From Chitinophagaceae bacterium (GTDB lineage: Bacteria > Bacteroidota > Bacteroidia > Chitinophagales > Chitinophagaceae): a stretch of 64,000 nucleotides of DNA. The stretch is from NCBI GenBank assembly GCA_023957575.1, contig JAMLGU010000001.1, positions 310,001-374,000 of the forward strand. The letters run 5' to 3'. Of the stretch, positions 28,066 to 37,760 are shown piece after piece; positions within the stretch are counted from its first letter, which is position 1; each line of letters starts with the position of its first letter. The notes under the pieces were generated by a model, which was not told the origin of the DNA, searched no databases, and saw only the letters and a program-made list of their open reading frames with translations. The translations under genes were made by a program, and so were the position numbers.

Positions 28066-28411
28066 TTCTTTGTTTTCTTTTATTTTCAAAATATTGTTTT
28101 CTAATTTCTTCTGCTTTCTTAATTTCATTTGAAGGAGTTTTTTGTGTTTTCTTTAAAATCCCGTGAGTTGCGATTACAAATGTTTCTTCACCTTCTATTT
28201 TGTCCCAAAACGAAAAGAGTCTGTAAGCTTTATTGTTATATAATGTTCTGAATTCCCACATGTATTCGTTCAACTTTTTGAAAAGTTCTTTATCGTTTAC
28301 AAATTGTGCCTTTTTGATGTTATAATATATTTTCTCTCTTGTTTTGTCGTCTAAGCTGTCTAAAAATTTGATAGCTTCAGGAAGTAATTCGACTTCAAAA
28401 TTTAGCTTCAT
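28052..28411 (-). CDS. HigB/RelE-like toxin (phage Gp49-like family)
   Basis: This 119-residue basic protein has the RelE fold pattern of the phage-derived Gp49-like group: an N-terminal strand and helix (ELLPEAIKFLDSLDDKTREKI), then LFKKLNEYMWEFRTLYNNKAYRLFSFWD and VIATHGILKKTQKTP. Such toxins cut mRNA on the ribosome. It is paired with the overlapping XRE antitoxin. It lies just outside the repeat-bounded island, so this end of the region is a hot spot for toxin-antitoxin genes. Confidence 0.85.
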   Translation of the reverse strand: MKLNFEVELLPEAIKFLDSLDDKTREKIYYNIKKAQFVNDKELFKKLNEYMWEFRTLYNNKAYRLFSFWDKIEGEETFVIATHGILKKTQKTPSNEIKKAEEIRKQYFENKRKQRNENR

Positions 28412-29021
28412 TCACAGTTTTTGTTCAAAGATATAAATTTCCTACTCGGGAAACAAATTCATTTCTTACTTTTTTAGGTAAGACTTGATTTCAGGAATGT
28501 TTTCGTTCGGAATGCTGATGCACAATTCGTAAATAGACGCAATGTTTTTCATCACAATAAAATATTAACCCCCCTGTCCATTAATGAGTTATCATTTTTT
28601 AATTTATTTTACTTTCCTTATTTAAATATTAAGTCTATTTATTCTCCGCAATCAAAAGAAATAAACCGACACCATGTTTAAATCAAAAACCTCTTAGCCC
28701 ATTGTCTCCTGCAAATATTTACTTTCTCCTGCAAATCAATCTCCCCCAAACTTACTATCTTTTACATTTCCTCCAAAATGTCTTTTCCACTCTCCACCAG
28801 GAGAGGGGCCAAAAGTGAGGCTTTTTTCCCTGATTTTTTCCCCTCTTCACTTTTTGGGCCGACCGCAAAAGTCGTTGGTATTGCAGATTTTACAAAACCT
28901 GAAACAACTTCAATAAATATTTCGTCATTTTTAAAAAACAAAAAAAGATTACCTACTGCGCAACCCCAAAATACAAAAGCCTGCAAAACATTGGTAATTA
29001 ACATTTTACAGGCCTTTTTCG
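28412..29021. other. Intergenic region with an inverted-repeat relic, no gene
   Basis: This 610-bp stretch lies between higB-like and the tRNA. Around 28786-28862 an imperfect inverted repeat (GGGGCCAAAAGTGAGG against CCTCTTCACTTTTTGGGCC) surrounds a T-rich centre; it looks like a dispersed repeat or MITE relic. Frames reading through here end inside the tRNA and are spurious. Confidence 0.5.
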
Positions 29022-29095
<74 letters not shown>

Positions 29096-29179
29096 AACGG
29101 GGAGGCAAATTTAAGAATTCAGATGAAATTTTTATAAGGAATTTGTTATGGAATTTATCATGGGTCCTATACTGTCGGA

Positions 29180-29254
<75 letters not shown>

Positions 29255-29255
29255 G

Positions 29256-29578
29256 GAAGGAGAGTTTAATACTTAGGCCAAAATATTAAGATAGTAACTA
29301 TTTGGATGGCTTTGTTCTGGTTACATTCTTTTGGTATAAAAATTAGTCTATCATTTTTATTAGAAATATCTATAACAAGTTGTTTGAACACAGGAAGGGC
29401 TTATTGAGAATTTTCAAGTTGGCATTTTGAAAACAGGTCAGTAATTGGAATATTGGCCGGAACGATGTAAATACAAGCAAAGTTTCAGATGAATGTATGA
29501 GTCAAGAACCCCGCCGACAGGCGGGGTTCGCAGTGAAAACCTTAAAAATGAAAGAAATATTTATAAAACAATTGGTTT
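29256..29578. other. Intergenic region with a GC-rich hairpin
   Basis: This region has no gene. A perfect 10-bp hairpin, GAACCCCGCC-GACA-GGCGGGGTTC (29506-29529), sits ~50 bp beyond the hoxH stop. It has no T-run on the hoxH strand, so it is either an unusual terminator or a dispersed repeat. Confidence 0.55.
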
Positions 29579-31018
29579 TTAATTTCTTTCCACACTCTTT
29601 ATCAGTTCGCCGCCGGCATCCAAAACTTCTATCTGCATGGGCATTTGGCCTAATGCATGTGTGGAGCAGGAGAGGCAGGGATCGTAGCAACGAATGGTGG
29701 ATTCTACCCGGTTCAACATGCCTTCCTGAATATCATCGCCCTTCACATATTGCCTGGCTACTTCCAGTACAGATTGGTTCATGCTGGGGTTGTTCTGACC
29801 GGTGGCAATAAGCAGATTGACCATTAAAAGCTTTCCGGTGCTGTCTGTTTTATAATGATGAAAGAGGGTGCCTCTTGGCGCTTCTGAAGAGCCGATACCT
29901 TCATCATAATTCCATCGGCCGAAGTTTTGAATGTGCAGGGAGGTAACTTCCGGATCGTTAAGTATTCTTTCCGCATCTTCCACATCACTCAGACATTCTA
30001 TCAGTCTGGTATAGTGATAGTAAAAAGTGCCGTGCATAGGTTTGCCGCCGCACATCGCTTTGTAGTTTTCAAATTCTTTTTGCGCCAATGGGGTCTTCAT
30101 TTGTGAGGCAACATTAAGGCGTGCCAGCGGGCCTACCCGATAAATCCCTTTTTCAAAGCCAAAAGGTTTGTAATAAGGGTATTTGAGGTAAGACCATGAA
30201 ACAGAACACTCTGCAATGAAATCCAGATAGTTTTTCGGGTCCACCTGGTCCTGAATAATATTGCCGTCGGTATCCATAAAGCGGAGTTTGCCATCATAGA
30301 GTTCGTGCTCACCGTTTGGCCCTACTGTTCCCAGATACAATGTGGGCGAAGGCGCAAATGTGCGTACCATTTCCCGGTTTTCGTCCTGAAAACGTTTGAT
30401 GAGTTCAATGGCCTGCAGGGTGGTTTCTTTGGCTTCGGGAACCCATTCGAGCAGCGCTTTCCGGTTATCTTCGGTGAGTGGGAAGGCCATACCGCCGGGT
30501 ACGATACCCATAATGTGGATTTTTTTGCCGGTAATTCTTTCACTCAGTTCCTGGCCAAACTGGCGGAGACGGATACCTCTTCTTGCCAGGTCGGGGAATT
30601 TCTCAGCTACGCCAAGTATATTTCGTTTTGCAGGATCGCTGTCGTACCCCAGAAGGAAGTCGGGTGAAGATAAATGGAAAAATGACAAGGCATGAGACGA
30701 CAGATTCTGACCGATGTGCATCAATCGGCGAAGCAAATTTGCGGTGTAAGTGGGCTGGATGCCCATAATCATATCGCAGGCCTTAACACTTGCCAGGGTG
30801 TGACTGGTGGGGCAAATACCACAAATACGGGGCGTGATGGTAGGCATTTCGGTAAACATGCGGCCTTCACAAAACTTTTCAAAGCCGCGGAACTCGTTTA
30901 CATGAAATTTGGCATCGGCCACTTCGCCTGCCTCGTTCAGTTGCAAAGTTATTTTTGCGTGTCCCTCAATACGGGTTACCGGCGATATCAGGATTGTATT
31001 TTTATCAGTATTAACCAT
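29579..31018 (-). CDS. hoxH: [NiFe] hydrogenase large subunit HoxH (bidirectional, NAD-linked)
   Basis: This catalytic subunit splits or makes H2. The two Ni-Fe ligand motifs are present: [10 protein letters not shown] near residue 65 and DPCLSCSTH near the C-terminus. The His is followed by a 25-residue tail that a HoxW-type protease should remove during maturation; no such protease or Hyp protein is encoded in this window. [10 protein letters not shown] matches the N-terminal group-3 pattern. It is the last gene of hoxEFUYH and overlaps hoxY by 8 bp. Subunit make-up places it in group 3d. Confidence 0.95.
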   Translation of the reverse strand: MVNTDKNTILISPVTRIEGHAKITLQLNEAGEVADAKFHVNEFRGFEKFCEGRMFTEMPTITPRICGICPTSHTLASVKACDMIMGIQPTYTANLLRRLMHIGQNLSSHALSFFHLSSPDFLLGYDSDPAKRNILGVAEKFPDLARRGIRLRQFGQELSERITGKKIHIMGIVPGGMAFPLTEDNRKALLEWVPEAKETTLQAIELIKRFQDENREMVRTFAPSPTLYLGTVGPNGEHELYDGKLRFMDTDGNIIQDQVDPKNYLDFIAECSVSWSYLKYPYYKPFGFEKGIYRVGPLARLNVASQMKTPLAQKEFENYKAMCGGKPMHGTFYYHYTRLIECLSDVEDAERILNDPEVTSLHIQNFGRWNYDEGIGSSEAPRGTLFHHYKTDSTGKLLMVNLLIATGQNNPSMNQSVLEVARQYVKGDDIQEGMLNRVESTIRCYDPCLSCSTHALGQMPMQIEVLDAGGELIKSVERN

Positions 31019-31553
31019 ATTTCAATTTTTTAGCCTCGCTCAGATTAGGAGTGCGGTCATTTAAAAATTCAAAAAGAACATAAAATATAGTATCGGCATT
31101 GGGAGGACAACCGGGGATTACAAAGTCAACCGGCACACATTCCTGCAAAGGCAATACTTTGTCGTGAAGCCTCAGTAGGTAAGGATTGTCGGGCACTTCG
31201 CCCTCCTGATCGTTACTTATGGAATTTACATAGGAGGTTTCAAAAACATCTTTCAGATCAAAATAATTCCGCATACCGGTTACGTTGGTCATGGCGGCAC
31301 AATCGCCAAAAGCGATCAGCGTTTTGGTATTTTTGCGGATATGAAGCAGTTCTGCAAGATGCTCATCGCTGGTAACGGATCCTTCTACCAGGGCAATGTC
31401 CACCTCAGGAAAATCTTTGCCATCTACTACAGGGCTTTTTACGATATCGGCCAGCTTTGCCACCTCCAGAATACGCTCGTCTATATCCAGCAATGACATG
31501 TGGCAGCCCGAACAGCCGCCTAACCATACCGTAGCTAATTTTTTCTTATTCAT
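31011..31553 (-). CDS. hoxY: [NiFe] hydrogenase small subunit HoxY
   Basis: This electron-transfer subunit carries the proximal [4Fe-4S] cluster. Its ligands appear in GGCSGCHMSLLD, FGDCAAMTN and IPGCPPNAD. The length of 180 and the absence of the medial/distal-cluster C-terminal half are characteristic of group 3 HoxY. A 243-bp gap separates it from hoxU, so it may have an extra promoter. Confidence 0.94.
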   Translation of the reverse strand: MNKKKLATVWLGGCSGCHMSLLDIDERILEVAKLADIVKSPVVDGKDFPEVDIALVEGSVTSDEHLAELLHIRKNTKTLIAFGDCAAMTNVTGMRNYFDLKDVFETSYVNSISNDQEGEVPDNPYLLRLHDKVLPLQECVPVDFVIPGCPPNADTIFYVLFEFLNDRTPNLSEAKKLKYG

Positions 31554-31796
31554 CTGAATTACAGTTTTTATATTTCATGTATGACACCGGTTGCAATATT
31601 GTTTCTTTCGGTTTTGCCGATTTATGCACAGGCGCTGAAGTGAGTGACACAACGAAGATGCTATATGTACTGCAGCCGGCTCAAAAAATATCAAAAGAAC
31701 TTTTATTGTTTATAATCATTTTGGCTAAATGAATCCATCTTTTTTCTTCATTCTAATTATTGCTTTATTGAAACATATTTTGTTAGTTTCAATTAA
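31554..31796. other. 243-bp gap inside the hox operon
   Basis: Other hox genes overlap or are a few bases apart, so this gap is out of pattern. I see no conserved protein; a 34-codon GTG frame (31546-31650, minus) runs into hoxY but matches nothing I recognise. It could hold an internal promoter or be the scar of a lost gene. Confidence 0.5.
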
Positions 31797-32507
31797 TCAG
31801 AGGTTCATTTTCCTGCGTTCCATGAGATCGGTAATGAACTCGGGATGCTTGTCCTGCTGACCCTGTACAATTGATTTTGCCCACAGTGCGCCGGTAGGGC
31901 AGGCCTGCACACATTTGCCACAGGAGGTACAGGTAGTACTTTCGCCCCAGAGGGTGTTGAAATCTGAAATCACCCTGATCTGATAGCCCCTGTTCATCAT
32001 ATCCCAGTTGTATGCGCCTTCCACTTCGGCGCAGGCCCTGATGCAGCGCGAACAGGAGATGCAACGGTTCTGGTCCATCACATACAAGGGATGTGAAGTA
32101 TCCACCTCGCACTGCGGAAACAGGTGTGGATAACGAATGGCATCTAACCCGACCTTGTAACCCAGATCCTGAAGTTCGCAGGCGCCATTGGAAACACAAA
32201 CGGCGCAGATATGGTTTCTTTCGGCAAAGAACAATTCGGTGGTGATCCGCTGATAGCGCCTGATACGTTCGCTGTTTGTGGTTACTATCATGTTGTCGGC
32301 AACCTTAGTGGTACAGGCCGAAAACAATTTGGGCGAACCCTCCAGCTCTACCATGCACAAACGACAGGCGCCAACATCTGTGAGGCCTTTCAGGTGGCAC
32401 ATGGTTAATATTTCAATATTATTTTCTCTTGCTACCTCCAAAATTGTTTTTTCTGAACCGGCAATGATTTTTTTACCGTCTATATATATCGTAACTAATG
32501 CCATCAT
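31797..32507 (-). CDS. hoxU: Hydrogenase diaphorase subunit HoxU (NuoG-like)
   Basis: This is the iron-sulfur relay between the hydrogenase and diaphorase halves. The [2Fe-2S] ligands lie in CHLKGLTDVGACRLC, the His-ligated cluster in HICAVCVSNGAC, and two [4Fe-4S] sites in CISCSRCIRAC and CTSCGKCVQACP. The length of 236 is normal for HoxU. It ends with no further catalytic domain, unlike NuoG. It lies 8 bp downstream of hoxF. Confidence 0.94.
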   Translation of the reverse strand: MMALVTIYIDGKKIIAGSEKTILEVARENNIEILTMCHLKGLTDVGACRLCMVELEGSPKLFSACTTKVADNMIVTTNSERIRRYQRITTELFFAERNHICAVCVSNGACELQDLGYKVGLDAIRYPHLFPQCEVDTSHPLYVMDQNRCISCSRCIRACAEVEGAYNWDMMNRGYQIRVISDFNTLWGESTTCTSCGKCVQACPTGALWAKSIVQGQQDKHPEFITDLMERRKMNL

Positions 32508-32515
32508 TAAATATT

Positions 32516-34183
32516 TTATTGATGAACAAGATTTTCTGATTTTCTTACAGGTTGTACTCTGGTATCATACTCATGCCTGAAGTGGCGTAGTGTGCTTAAT
32601 AGCGGATTGGGCGCAGAGCCTCCAAGACCGCAGAGGCTACATTCTTTCACATACACCGCAAGTTCTTCTAAGCGTTCAATATCTAATTGGGTCGCTTTAT
32701 TTTCGCAAACCTTTTGCAGCAGGTCGTGCATCATTTTGGTACCCACACGGCATGGAACGCATTTACCGCAGCTCTCATCCACACAAAATTCCATAAAGAA
32801 ACGGGCTACGTCCACCATATCAGAATTTTCGTCCATCACAATGAGGCCTCCCGAACCCATAATGGAACCCAACTTCATCAGCTCTTCATAATCCATTTTT
32901 ACGTCTAAGTGTTCTGCAGGGATACAACCGCCTGATGGGCCACCGGTTTGTGCAGCTTTAAACTGGCCATCGCCCTGTATGCCGCCGCCGATATCAAATA
33001 CTATTTCGCGAAGGGTGGTACCCATAGGTACTTCAATGAGTCCGGCATAATTGATTTTACCGGCAAGGGCAAATACCTTTGTTCCGGCGCTTTTGGCTGT
33101 TCCTATTTCGCTGTACCATTCACCGCCTTTCAGGATAATGGGTGCAATGGAGGCCATGGTTTCCACATTATTGATGAGGGTGGGTTTGCCCCATAAACCG
33201 CTTTCGGCGGGGTAGGGCGGTCTTGGAGAAGGTGTGCCCCGCCTGCCTTCGATGGAGGCGATTAGTGCTGTTTCTTCGCCACAAACAAAGGCGCCTGCAC
33301 CGATACGTACTTCCACGTCAAAAGAAAAGTTAGTGCCTAATATATTTTTGCCCAATACCCCGAGTTTTTTGGCGGCTTTGATGGCTGCTTCAAACCGTTT
33401 GATAGCCAGTGGGTATTCACCTCGGATGTAGGCATATCCTTTATTGGCGCCCACGGCATAGCCGGCAATGGTCATACCTTCCAGAATGCGGTGCGGATTG
33501 CCTTCGAGTACACTTCGATCCATAAAAGCGCCGGGGTCGCCTTCATCGCCATTGCAGATGATGTATTTTTGATCATTCACATGACGGTAAACGGTTTCCC
33601 ACTTCAATCCGGTAGGATATCCTGCACCGCCTCTACCCCTCAGCCTGCTTTGTTTTATTTCGGATATCACATCTTCGGGCGACATTTCAAACAATGCCTT
33701 ATCCAACGCCTTGTAACCATCATGCAGCAGGTAATCTTCAATCTTTTCGGGATGCACATCGCCGCAGTCTTTTAAGGCAATCTTTAATTGCTTTTTAAAG
33801 TAAGGATCTTCTTCGGCATTAACGAAGGGTTTCTCGCGATGCTCAGAAAACAATAATAAATCTTCGAGAGGCTTTTTGTCAACTATTTGGCTTTTCACAA
33901 CCTCCCCAATGTTGACACAATCGATTTTTTGATACACGGTGTTACCCGGCTTAAATTTTACCAAAGGCCCCTGATTGCAAGGCCCCATACAACCGGTGGG
34001 TACCACTTCTATATCTTCTAACCCCCTGTTTTTAATCTCTTCCTGAAGCTTTTTCATTACATTATCTGCTCCCGAAGAAATACATCCTGCGCCACAGCAA
34101 ACAAATATTTTATGTTTTGTAGGTGCATTTTTGGCTTTCAGTTCCTCTGCGTGAATAATATTTTTAAAATCAACCCTGTTCAT
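32516..34183 (-). CDS. hoxF: Hydrogenase diaphorase subunit HoxF (NuoF-like, FMN/NAD)
   Basis: This subunit reduces NAD+ with electrons from H2, or the reverse. An N-terminal thioredoxin-like [2Fe-2S] domain (residues ~20-110, [12 protein letters not shown] and [12 protein letters not shown]) precedes the NuoF core. The NAD/FMN glycine motif is [13 protein letters not shown] and the [4Fe-4S] site is SCGKCVPCR with the distant Cys of ECSLCGLG. The total of 555 residues fits HoxF. It overlaps hoxE by 14 bp. Confidence 0.95.
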   Translation of the reverse strand: MNRVDFKNIIHAEELKAKNAPTKHKIFVCCGAGCISSGADNVMKKLQEEIKNRGLEDIEVVPTGCMGPCNQGPLVKFKPGNTVYQKIDCVNIGEVVKSQIVDKKPLEDLLLFSEHREKPFVNAEEDPYFKKQLKIALKDCGDVHPEKIEDYLLHDGYKALDKALFEMSPEDVISEIKQSRLRGRGGAGYPTGLKWETVYRHVNDQKYIICNGDEGDPGAFMDRSVLEGNPHRILEGMTIAGYAVGANKGYAYIRGEYPLAIKRFEAAIKAAKKLGVLGKNILGTNFSFDVEVRIGAGAFVCGEETALIASIEGRRGTPSPRPPYPAESGLWGKPTLINNVETMASIAPIILKGGEWYSEIGTAKSAGTKVFALAGKINYAGLIEVPMGTTLREIVFDIGGGIQGDGQFKAAQTGGPSGGCIPAEHLDVKMDYEELMKLGSIMGSGGLIVMDENSDMVDVARFFMEFCVDESCGKCVPCRVGTKMMHDLLQKVCENKATQLDIERLEELAVYVKECSLCGLGGSAPNPLLSTLRHFRHEYDTRVQPVRKSENLVHQ

Positions 34184-34688
34184 GAGTTTCCAGTTTTGAT
34201 GTGAGTTTTGAAATTAAATCTTCAGGCGACACTTTTGCCTGAACTTCATCATCCAGAATAACGGCCGGCGCCAGACCGCAAGCGCCTATGCAGCGTGCTG
34301 CCTGTAGCCCGATCTTTCCATCCTGTGTAACCTGCCCTTGTTTCAGCCCAAATTTTTCTTCTACCTTATCAAGCAGTTTTTGAGCGCCTTTTACATAGCA
34401 GGCAGTACCTGTACACACTAAGCAGGTGTGTTCTCCCTTTGATTTCATGGAGAAAAAATGGTAGAAGGAAACGGTACCAAACACTCTGGAGGGGGGTAGT
34501 CTTAGAACTTTGGCAATGTATCTAAGAACATTAATGGGCAGGTAGCCATAGCTGTTTTGAGCATTGTGCAAAATTTCAATGAGGGCATCAGGTTTGTAAC
34601 CCTCTTTTTTCATTTTTACATTGAGCTGTTTCACACGGGGATCATCCTGAGGCAGATCCGCATCCTGCAAAGAATTTCTGACAATCAT
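34170..34688 (-). CDS. hoxE: Hydrogenase diaphorase subunit HoxE (NuoE-like)
   Basis: This is a thioredoxin-fold [2Fe-2S] protein with cluster ligands in [10 protein letters not shown] and CIGACGLAP. The helical N-terminus ([18 protein letters not shown]) matches NuoE. It is the first gene of the operon. Its presence separates the five-subunit HoxEFUYH type from the four-subunit HoxFUYH type. A promoter and an FNR/CRP-type palindrome lie upstream. Confidence 0.93.
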   Translation of the reverse strand: MIVRNSLQDADLPQDDPRVKQLNVKMKKEGYKPDALIEILHNAQNSYGYLPINVLRYIAKVLRLPPSRVFGTVSFYHFFSMKSKGEHTCLVCTGTACYVKGAQKLLDKVEEKFGLKQGQVTQDGKIGLQAARCIGACGLAPAVILDDEVQAKVSPEDLISKLTSKLETHEQG

Positions 34689-34755
34689 TTGACCATGTTT
34701 TAAGCATCGAATGTCAACCTGTAACTTAATGAAAGAAAGGCTGACTTTAAGTACT

Positions 34756-34763
34756 CAAAACTA
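34756..34763 (-). promoter_or_regulatory. hox operon promoter -7 box
   Basis: On the minus strand TAGTTTTG matches TAnnTTTG exactly, 68 bp upstream of the hoxE start. Transcription would begin near 34751. Confidence 0.55.
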
Positions 34764-34785
34764 TGAAGGTTTTTGCTCAGGAAGT

Positions 34786-34799
34786 ATGATTTTTATCAT
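34786..34799. promoter_or_regulatory. FNR/CRP-type palindrome upstream of hoxE
   Basis: ATGAT-TTTT-ATCAT is a perfect palindrome holding the TGAT-N4-ATCA core recognised by FNR/CRP-family regulators. Its centre (34792.5) is about 41 bp upstream of the start point predicted from the -7 box, the classical class II activator position. Confidence 0.65.
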
Positions 34800-34868
34800 G
34801 TACATCCGTTAAATTTAATCATATTTAGACTATTTAATTGCTGATTTTCAATAAAATAGGCAGTAGTC

Positions 34869-35375
34869 TTATTTTTTCTTAAAAACAGGTACAGCGCTGC
34901 AAGGTTCTCCATACATGATACTTTTGACCACAGGCAATAAAACCCGAGTAATTTCTGTATAGGCGTAAGGCTCAATTGACCTTTCGCCGCAGCCTTTAAT
35001 AACTACTCGTGCGTCAATATAGTTTTGAGGATTTAGTTGTTGGATATTTTTCAGAATCAAAGATTTTTCCAATTGCTGTAAGTTTCCGGCTACAACCCCG
35101 GCAGCTATGGGTTGAAGGTAAGCAGTTATAAGCATGTATGCCCATAAAGGGATAATAGCATCTCCCGAACAGATAATGCCCACATTTTTGTTTCGGTATT
35201 TTTCCCAATTGGCCTGTTTAAGTTTTTCCCTGAAGTCTTTTTCCTTCAAAATCATTTCCATAAACAGGTATTCTTTTATGTCGAACAGGACAGATTCTTC
35301 TTTTGGGAAAAAATCTTCCAAATCAATTGTGATAATGCCGCTTTCGGCCACTTTATTTTTAATAGGGAACTCCAT
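34869..35375 (-). CDS. DUF2480 family protein
   Basis: This 168-residue protein matches the DUF2480 family of Bacteroidota (IDLEDFFP, LFDIKEYLFMEMILKEKDFRE, CSGDAIIPLWAYMLITAYL, GCGERSIEP). The biochemical role is unknown; a conserved Cys/Ser-Gly-Asp block and GCGE suggest ligand or metal binding. The frame is open 14 codons further, but that start falls next to the upstream terminator, and MEFPIKNKVAESG is the family-like N-terminus. Confidence 0.8.
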   Translation of the reverse strand: MEFPIKNKVAESGIITIDLEDFFPKEESVLFDIKEYLFMEMILKEKDFREKLKQANWEKYRNKNVGIICSGDAIIPLWAYMLITAYLQPIAAGVVAGNLQQLEKSLILKNIQQLNPQNYIDARVVIKGCGERSIEPYAYTEITRVLLPVVKSIMYGEPCSAVPVFKKK

Positions 35376-35419
35376 AGAATGAGAAACAAAAAAAACGATT
35401 AATGGTTTGACATTCACAA

Positions 35420-35442
35420 AAAGCCCTGAAAATCAGGGCTTT
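35420..35442 (-). terminator. Terminator after the PpiD-like gene
   Basis: AAAGCCCTGA pairs perfectly with TCAGGGCTTT around a 3-nt loop; on the minus strand it is followed by a T-run. It lies 49 bp beyond the PpiD-like stop. Confidence 0.9.
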
Positions 35443-35491
35443 ATAGTTCGTTTATAATGTATTCTGCTGCCTTGAGGCAGTGAAAAAATAA

Positions 35492-37624
35492 TTAGAAAAA
35501 CTTGCTTCTGTAATCTTTTATTTTTGCTCCTTCTTTCAATAACTGTATTGATTGGAAGGCGGATTGCTGTTTTGCCTGCTGATACCTCATTTTTCTTTCC
35601 TCTTCTACATTGGTATTAACGGCAGGAAGGCTGGTAATATTATCCACTTTTACCACATACACGCCCTGTGCTCCGGCAATGGCCTCAGGAATTACTTTGT
35701 TTACATTTGCTTTATTAAATGAAGCCCCAACTACCTTAGGTTCAAAACCAAAAACCTGTGAGCCTCTTAAGAAGCTGATACTGTCAGCCGTTTCTACAGT
35801 CTTTTTTAATGCAGATGCAGCAGCTTCTAGTGTTGTTATTTTGCCTAACTTACTTTTAATAATATCTGCCTTTTTTTCATTTATCAATAGCGGCTCTACC
35901 ATCATTCTGGCTTTTTCGGGCGACATGGTACCTTCTTTATTAACTTCTGTTACAAGCGCTACCACATAGGCATCACCCACACGCTCGGGCTGTAATACAT
36001 CGCCCAAATCTGCTTTATAAAGCGATCTTACCAACGATCTTGAGTTGCCCAATCCCTGAATAGTATATCCCATTGGTGGGATATCAGTGGCAATTACCTT
36101 GTTAATCCCCTTTTCTTTTTGAAATATTTCTGCTTCTTTTTCAAAAGATTTAGAATTAGTAGCTCTTCCTGCAAACAGAGTGGCAGCATTATTGGCGGCC
36201 ATATCGGTTTCCTGACTGGCATCAATGGGTCTGCTGAGGTAGGCTATTTTGTAACCGGTGGAGCTTCCCTTTTGAGAAAGAATTTCAATATAATGGTATC
36301 CAAAGCTTGTTTTTACAACTCCTTTGGAGCCGGTAGGATGCTCAAAAATAAAGTCATTAAACTCAGGCACCATCTGACCGGAAGGTACATTATCATACAC
36401 ACCGCCATTTTCTACGCTGCCCGGGTCATTTGAAAATTTTACAACCAACGAATCAAAATTAGAACCATTTCTGATGGCTAAAGCAATACTGTCTGCCAGA
36501 TGTTTTGCTGTGGCGGTATCTCTGATGGGGATGGATTGTCCGCTTTGTGGGTCCTGCTGTACAGTTGCTATCAAAATATGCCTGATTTTAACTGTGTCAG
36601 GAATTGTTCTGGAACCTACCAGCTTTGCTAATGTAAAGGTATTACCATCAATATATGGTCCATAAACATTACCAACTCCTACTCTAAAAATTGAATCTTT
36701 CATGGGTACCTGTATTCTATTACCACTAATATAACTGTCGTAATAGGTGTTTACCCCTTGCCTTACCAAATAGTCTTTAACATCTTTTACCGAGTCTAAT
36801 CCTTGCTTTAATTCAAGTATTTTTTGCAAAGCTGCAGCCGTGTCGGTAGCCGTTGGCGCTGCGCTAAAAGCAAGATATGCAATACTGCGACTCTCTTCTT
36901 GCTTGAAGTCGTTGGCGTGTTTGTCAATATATTTCTTAATATCTGAAACACTTACTTTTACCGAGGAATCGGATATGCTTGAATATGGTTCTCTTACAAA
37001 GGAAATTTTTGAAATCTGGTTATTATCGGCATTTTGTTTTTCAATCATCCACTTAGGAAAGTTGATGCTGTTGACCATCAATGCATCATATTTTTGAGCA
37101 AGATGTTGAAAAACAACCTGATCTAAATATTCGTTTAATTGTGCTTTTTGCTCAGGAGTACCCTGATTTTTTATCATATTGATTTGTTGCTGGGCAGCCG
37201 CAGCATCGTAATGCCCGGTTTGAGGATTTGTAAAACCCTGAGCCAAATCCTGTGGCGGATTGGCGCCAAACAGTAAATCGTTTAATTCTTTTTTTCCAAT
37301 GCCCAAGCCCAACTTATCTGTTTCCTGGGTGAGCAAAACCCTTGCTATCTCCTGATTCCAGGCGGCATCATTGGCTTGCTGATTTAAGGCTTCTCCGGTT
37401 ATCCCCCTGCCCTCAAGCATTCGAGATTGAGTTTCTGTTAATGCCTGAAAATCAAGGTAATCCACTGTTTGCCCATTGATTTTACCAACGGTCATCGAAT
37501 TGCCTTTGAACAAGTTTCCACCGTTTTCAAAGGCAAGCATCACCACAAAGATTACCAAAGAAATACCTATTATCACAGCCATTACTTTGCCATACTTATC
37601 CTGAATCTTCTGTATTACTGACAT
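35492..37624 (-). CDS. PpiD/SurA-like periplasmic peptidyl-prolyl isomerase chaperone
   Basis: An uncleaved N-terminal membrane anchor (residues ~13-33, VMAVIIGISLVIFVVMLAF) is followed by a SurA_N-type helical chaperone region (GQTVDYLDF, EIARVLLTQETDKLG). A parvulin rotamase domain lies at ~345-450 (VKIRHILIA, FSNDPGSVENGG, FGYHYIEIL), with a further helical and beta region to residue 710. This is the PpiD architecture: an inner-membrane foldase that helps outer-membrane and secreted proteins fold. The sequence is complete and stands alone. Confidence 0.9.
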   Translation of the reverse strand: MSVIQKIQDKYGKVMAVIIGISLVIFVVMLAFENGGNLFKGNSMTVGKINGQTVDYLDFQALTETQSRMLEGRGITGEALNQQANDAAWNQEIARVLLTQETDKLGLGIGKKELNDLLFGANPPQDLAQGFTNPQTGHYDAAAAQQQINMIKNQGTPEQKAQLNEYLDQVVFQHLAQKYDALMVNSINFPKWMIEKQNADNNQISKISFVREPYSSISDSSVKVSVSDIKKYIDKHANDFKQEESRSIAYLAFSAAPTATDTAAALQKILELKQGLDSVKDVKDYLVRQGVNTYYDSYISGNRIQVPMKDSIFRVGVGNVYGPYIDGNTFTLAKLVGSRTIPDTVKIRHILIATVQQDPQSGQSIPIRDTATAKHLADSIALAIRNGSNFDSLVVKFSNDPGSVENGGVYDNVPSGQMVPEFNDFIFEHPTGSKGVVKTSFGYHYIEILSQKGSSTGYKIAYLSRPIDASQETDMAANNAATLFAGRATNSKSFEKEAEIFQKEKGINKVIATDIPPMGYTIQGLGNSRSLVRSLYKADLGDVLQPERVGDAYVVALVTEVNKEGTMSPEKARMMVEPLLINEKKADIIKSKLGKITTLEAAASALKKTVETADSISFLRGSQVFGFEPKVVGASFNKANVNKVIPEAIAGAQGVYVVKVDNITSLPAVNTNVEEERKMRYQQAKQQSAFQSIQLLKEGAKIKDYRSKFF

Positions 37625-37760
37625 AAAAAATTATATATGATTGTAAAAAATGGTGGCAAAAATAACACTTTTAGAGATATCAACAAACTGTGGATAATTA
37701 TGTGGGAAAACAGTTAATTAAACAGGCGATATATAGGTATTAAATTTAATCTCCTTCAGG

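Noticed and set aside
29506..29529. GC-rich hairpin as the hoxH terminator
   Set aside because: It has no T-run on the hoxH strand; it may be a dispersed repeat, so it is not called as a terminator.
31546..31650. 34-codon GTG frame before hoxY
   Set aside because: It has no recognisable similarity or signal, low-complexity content, and is shorter than the gap it would explain.
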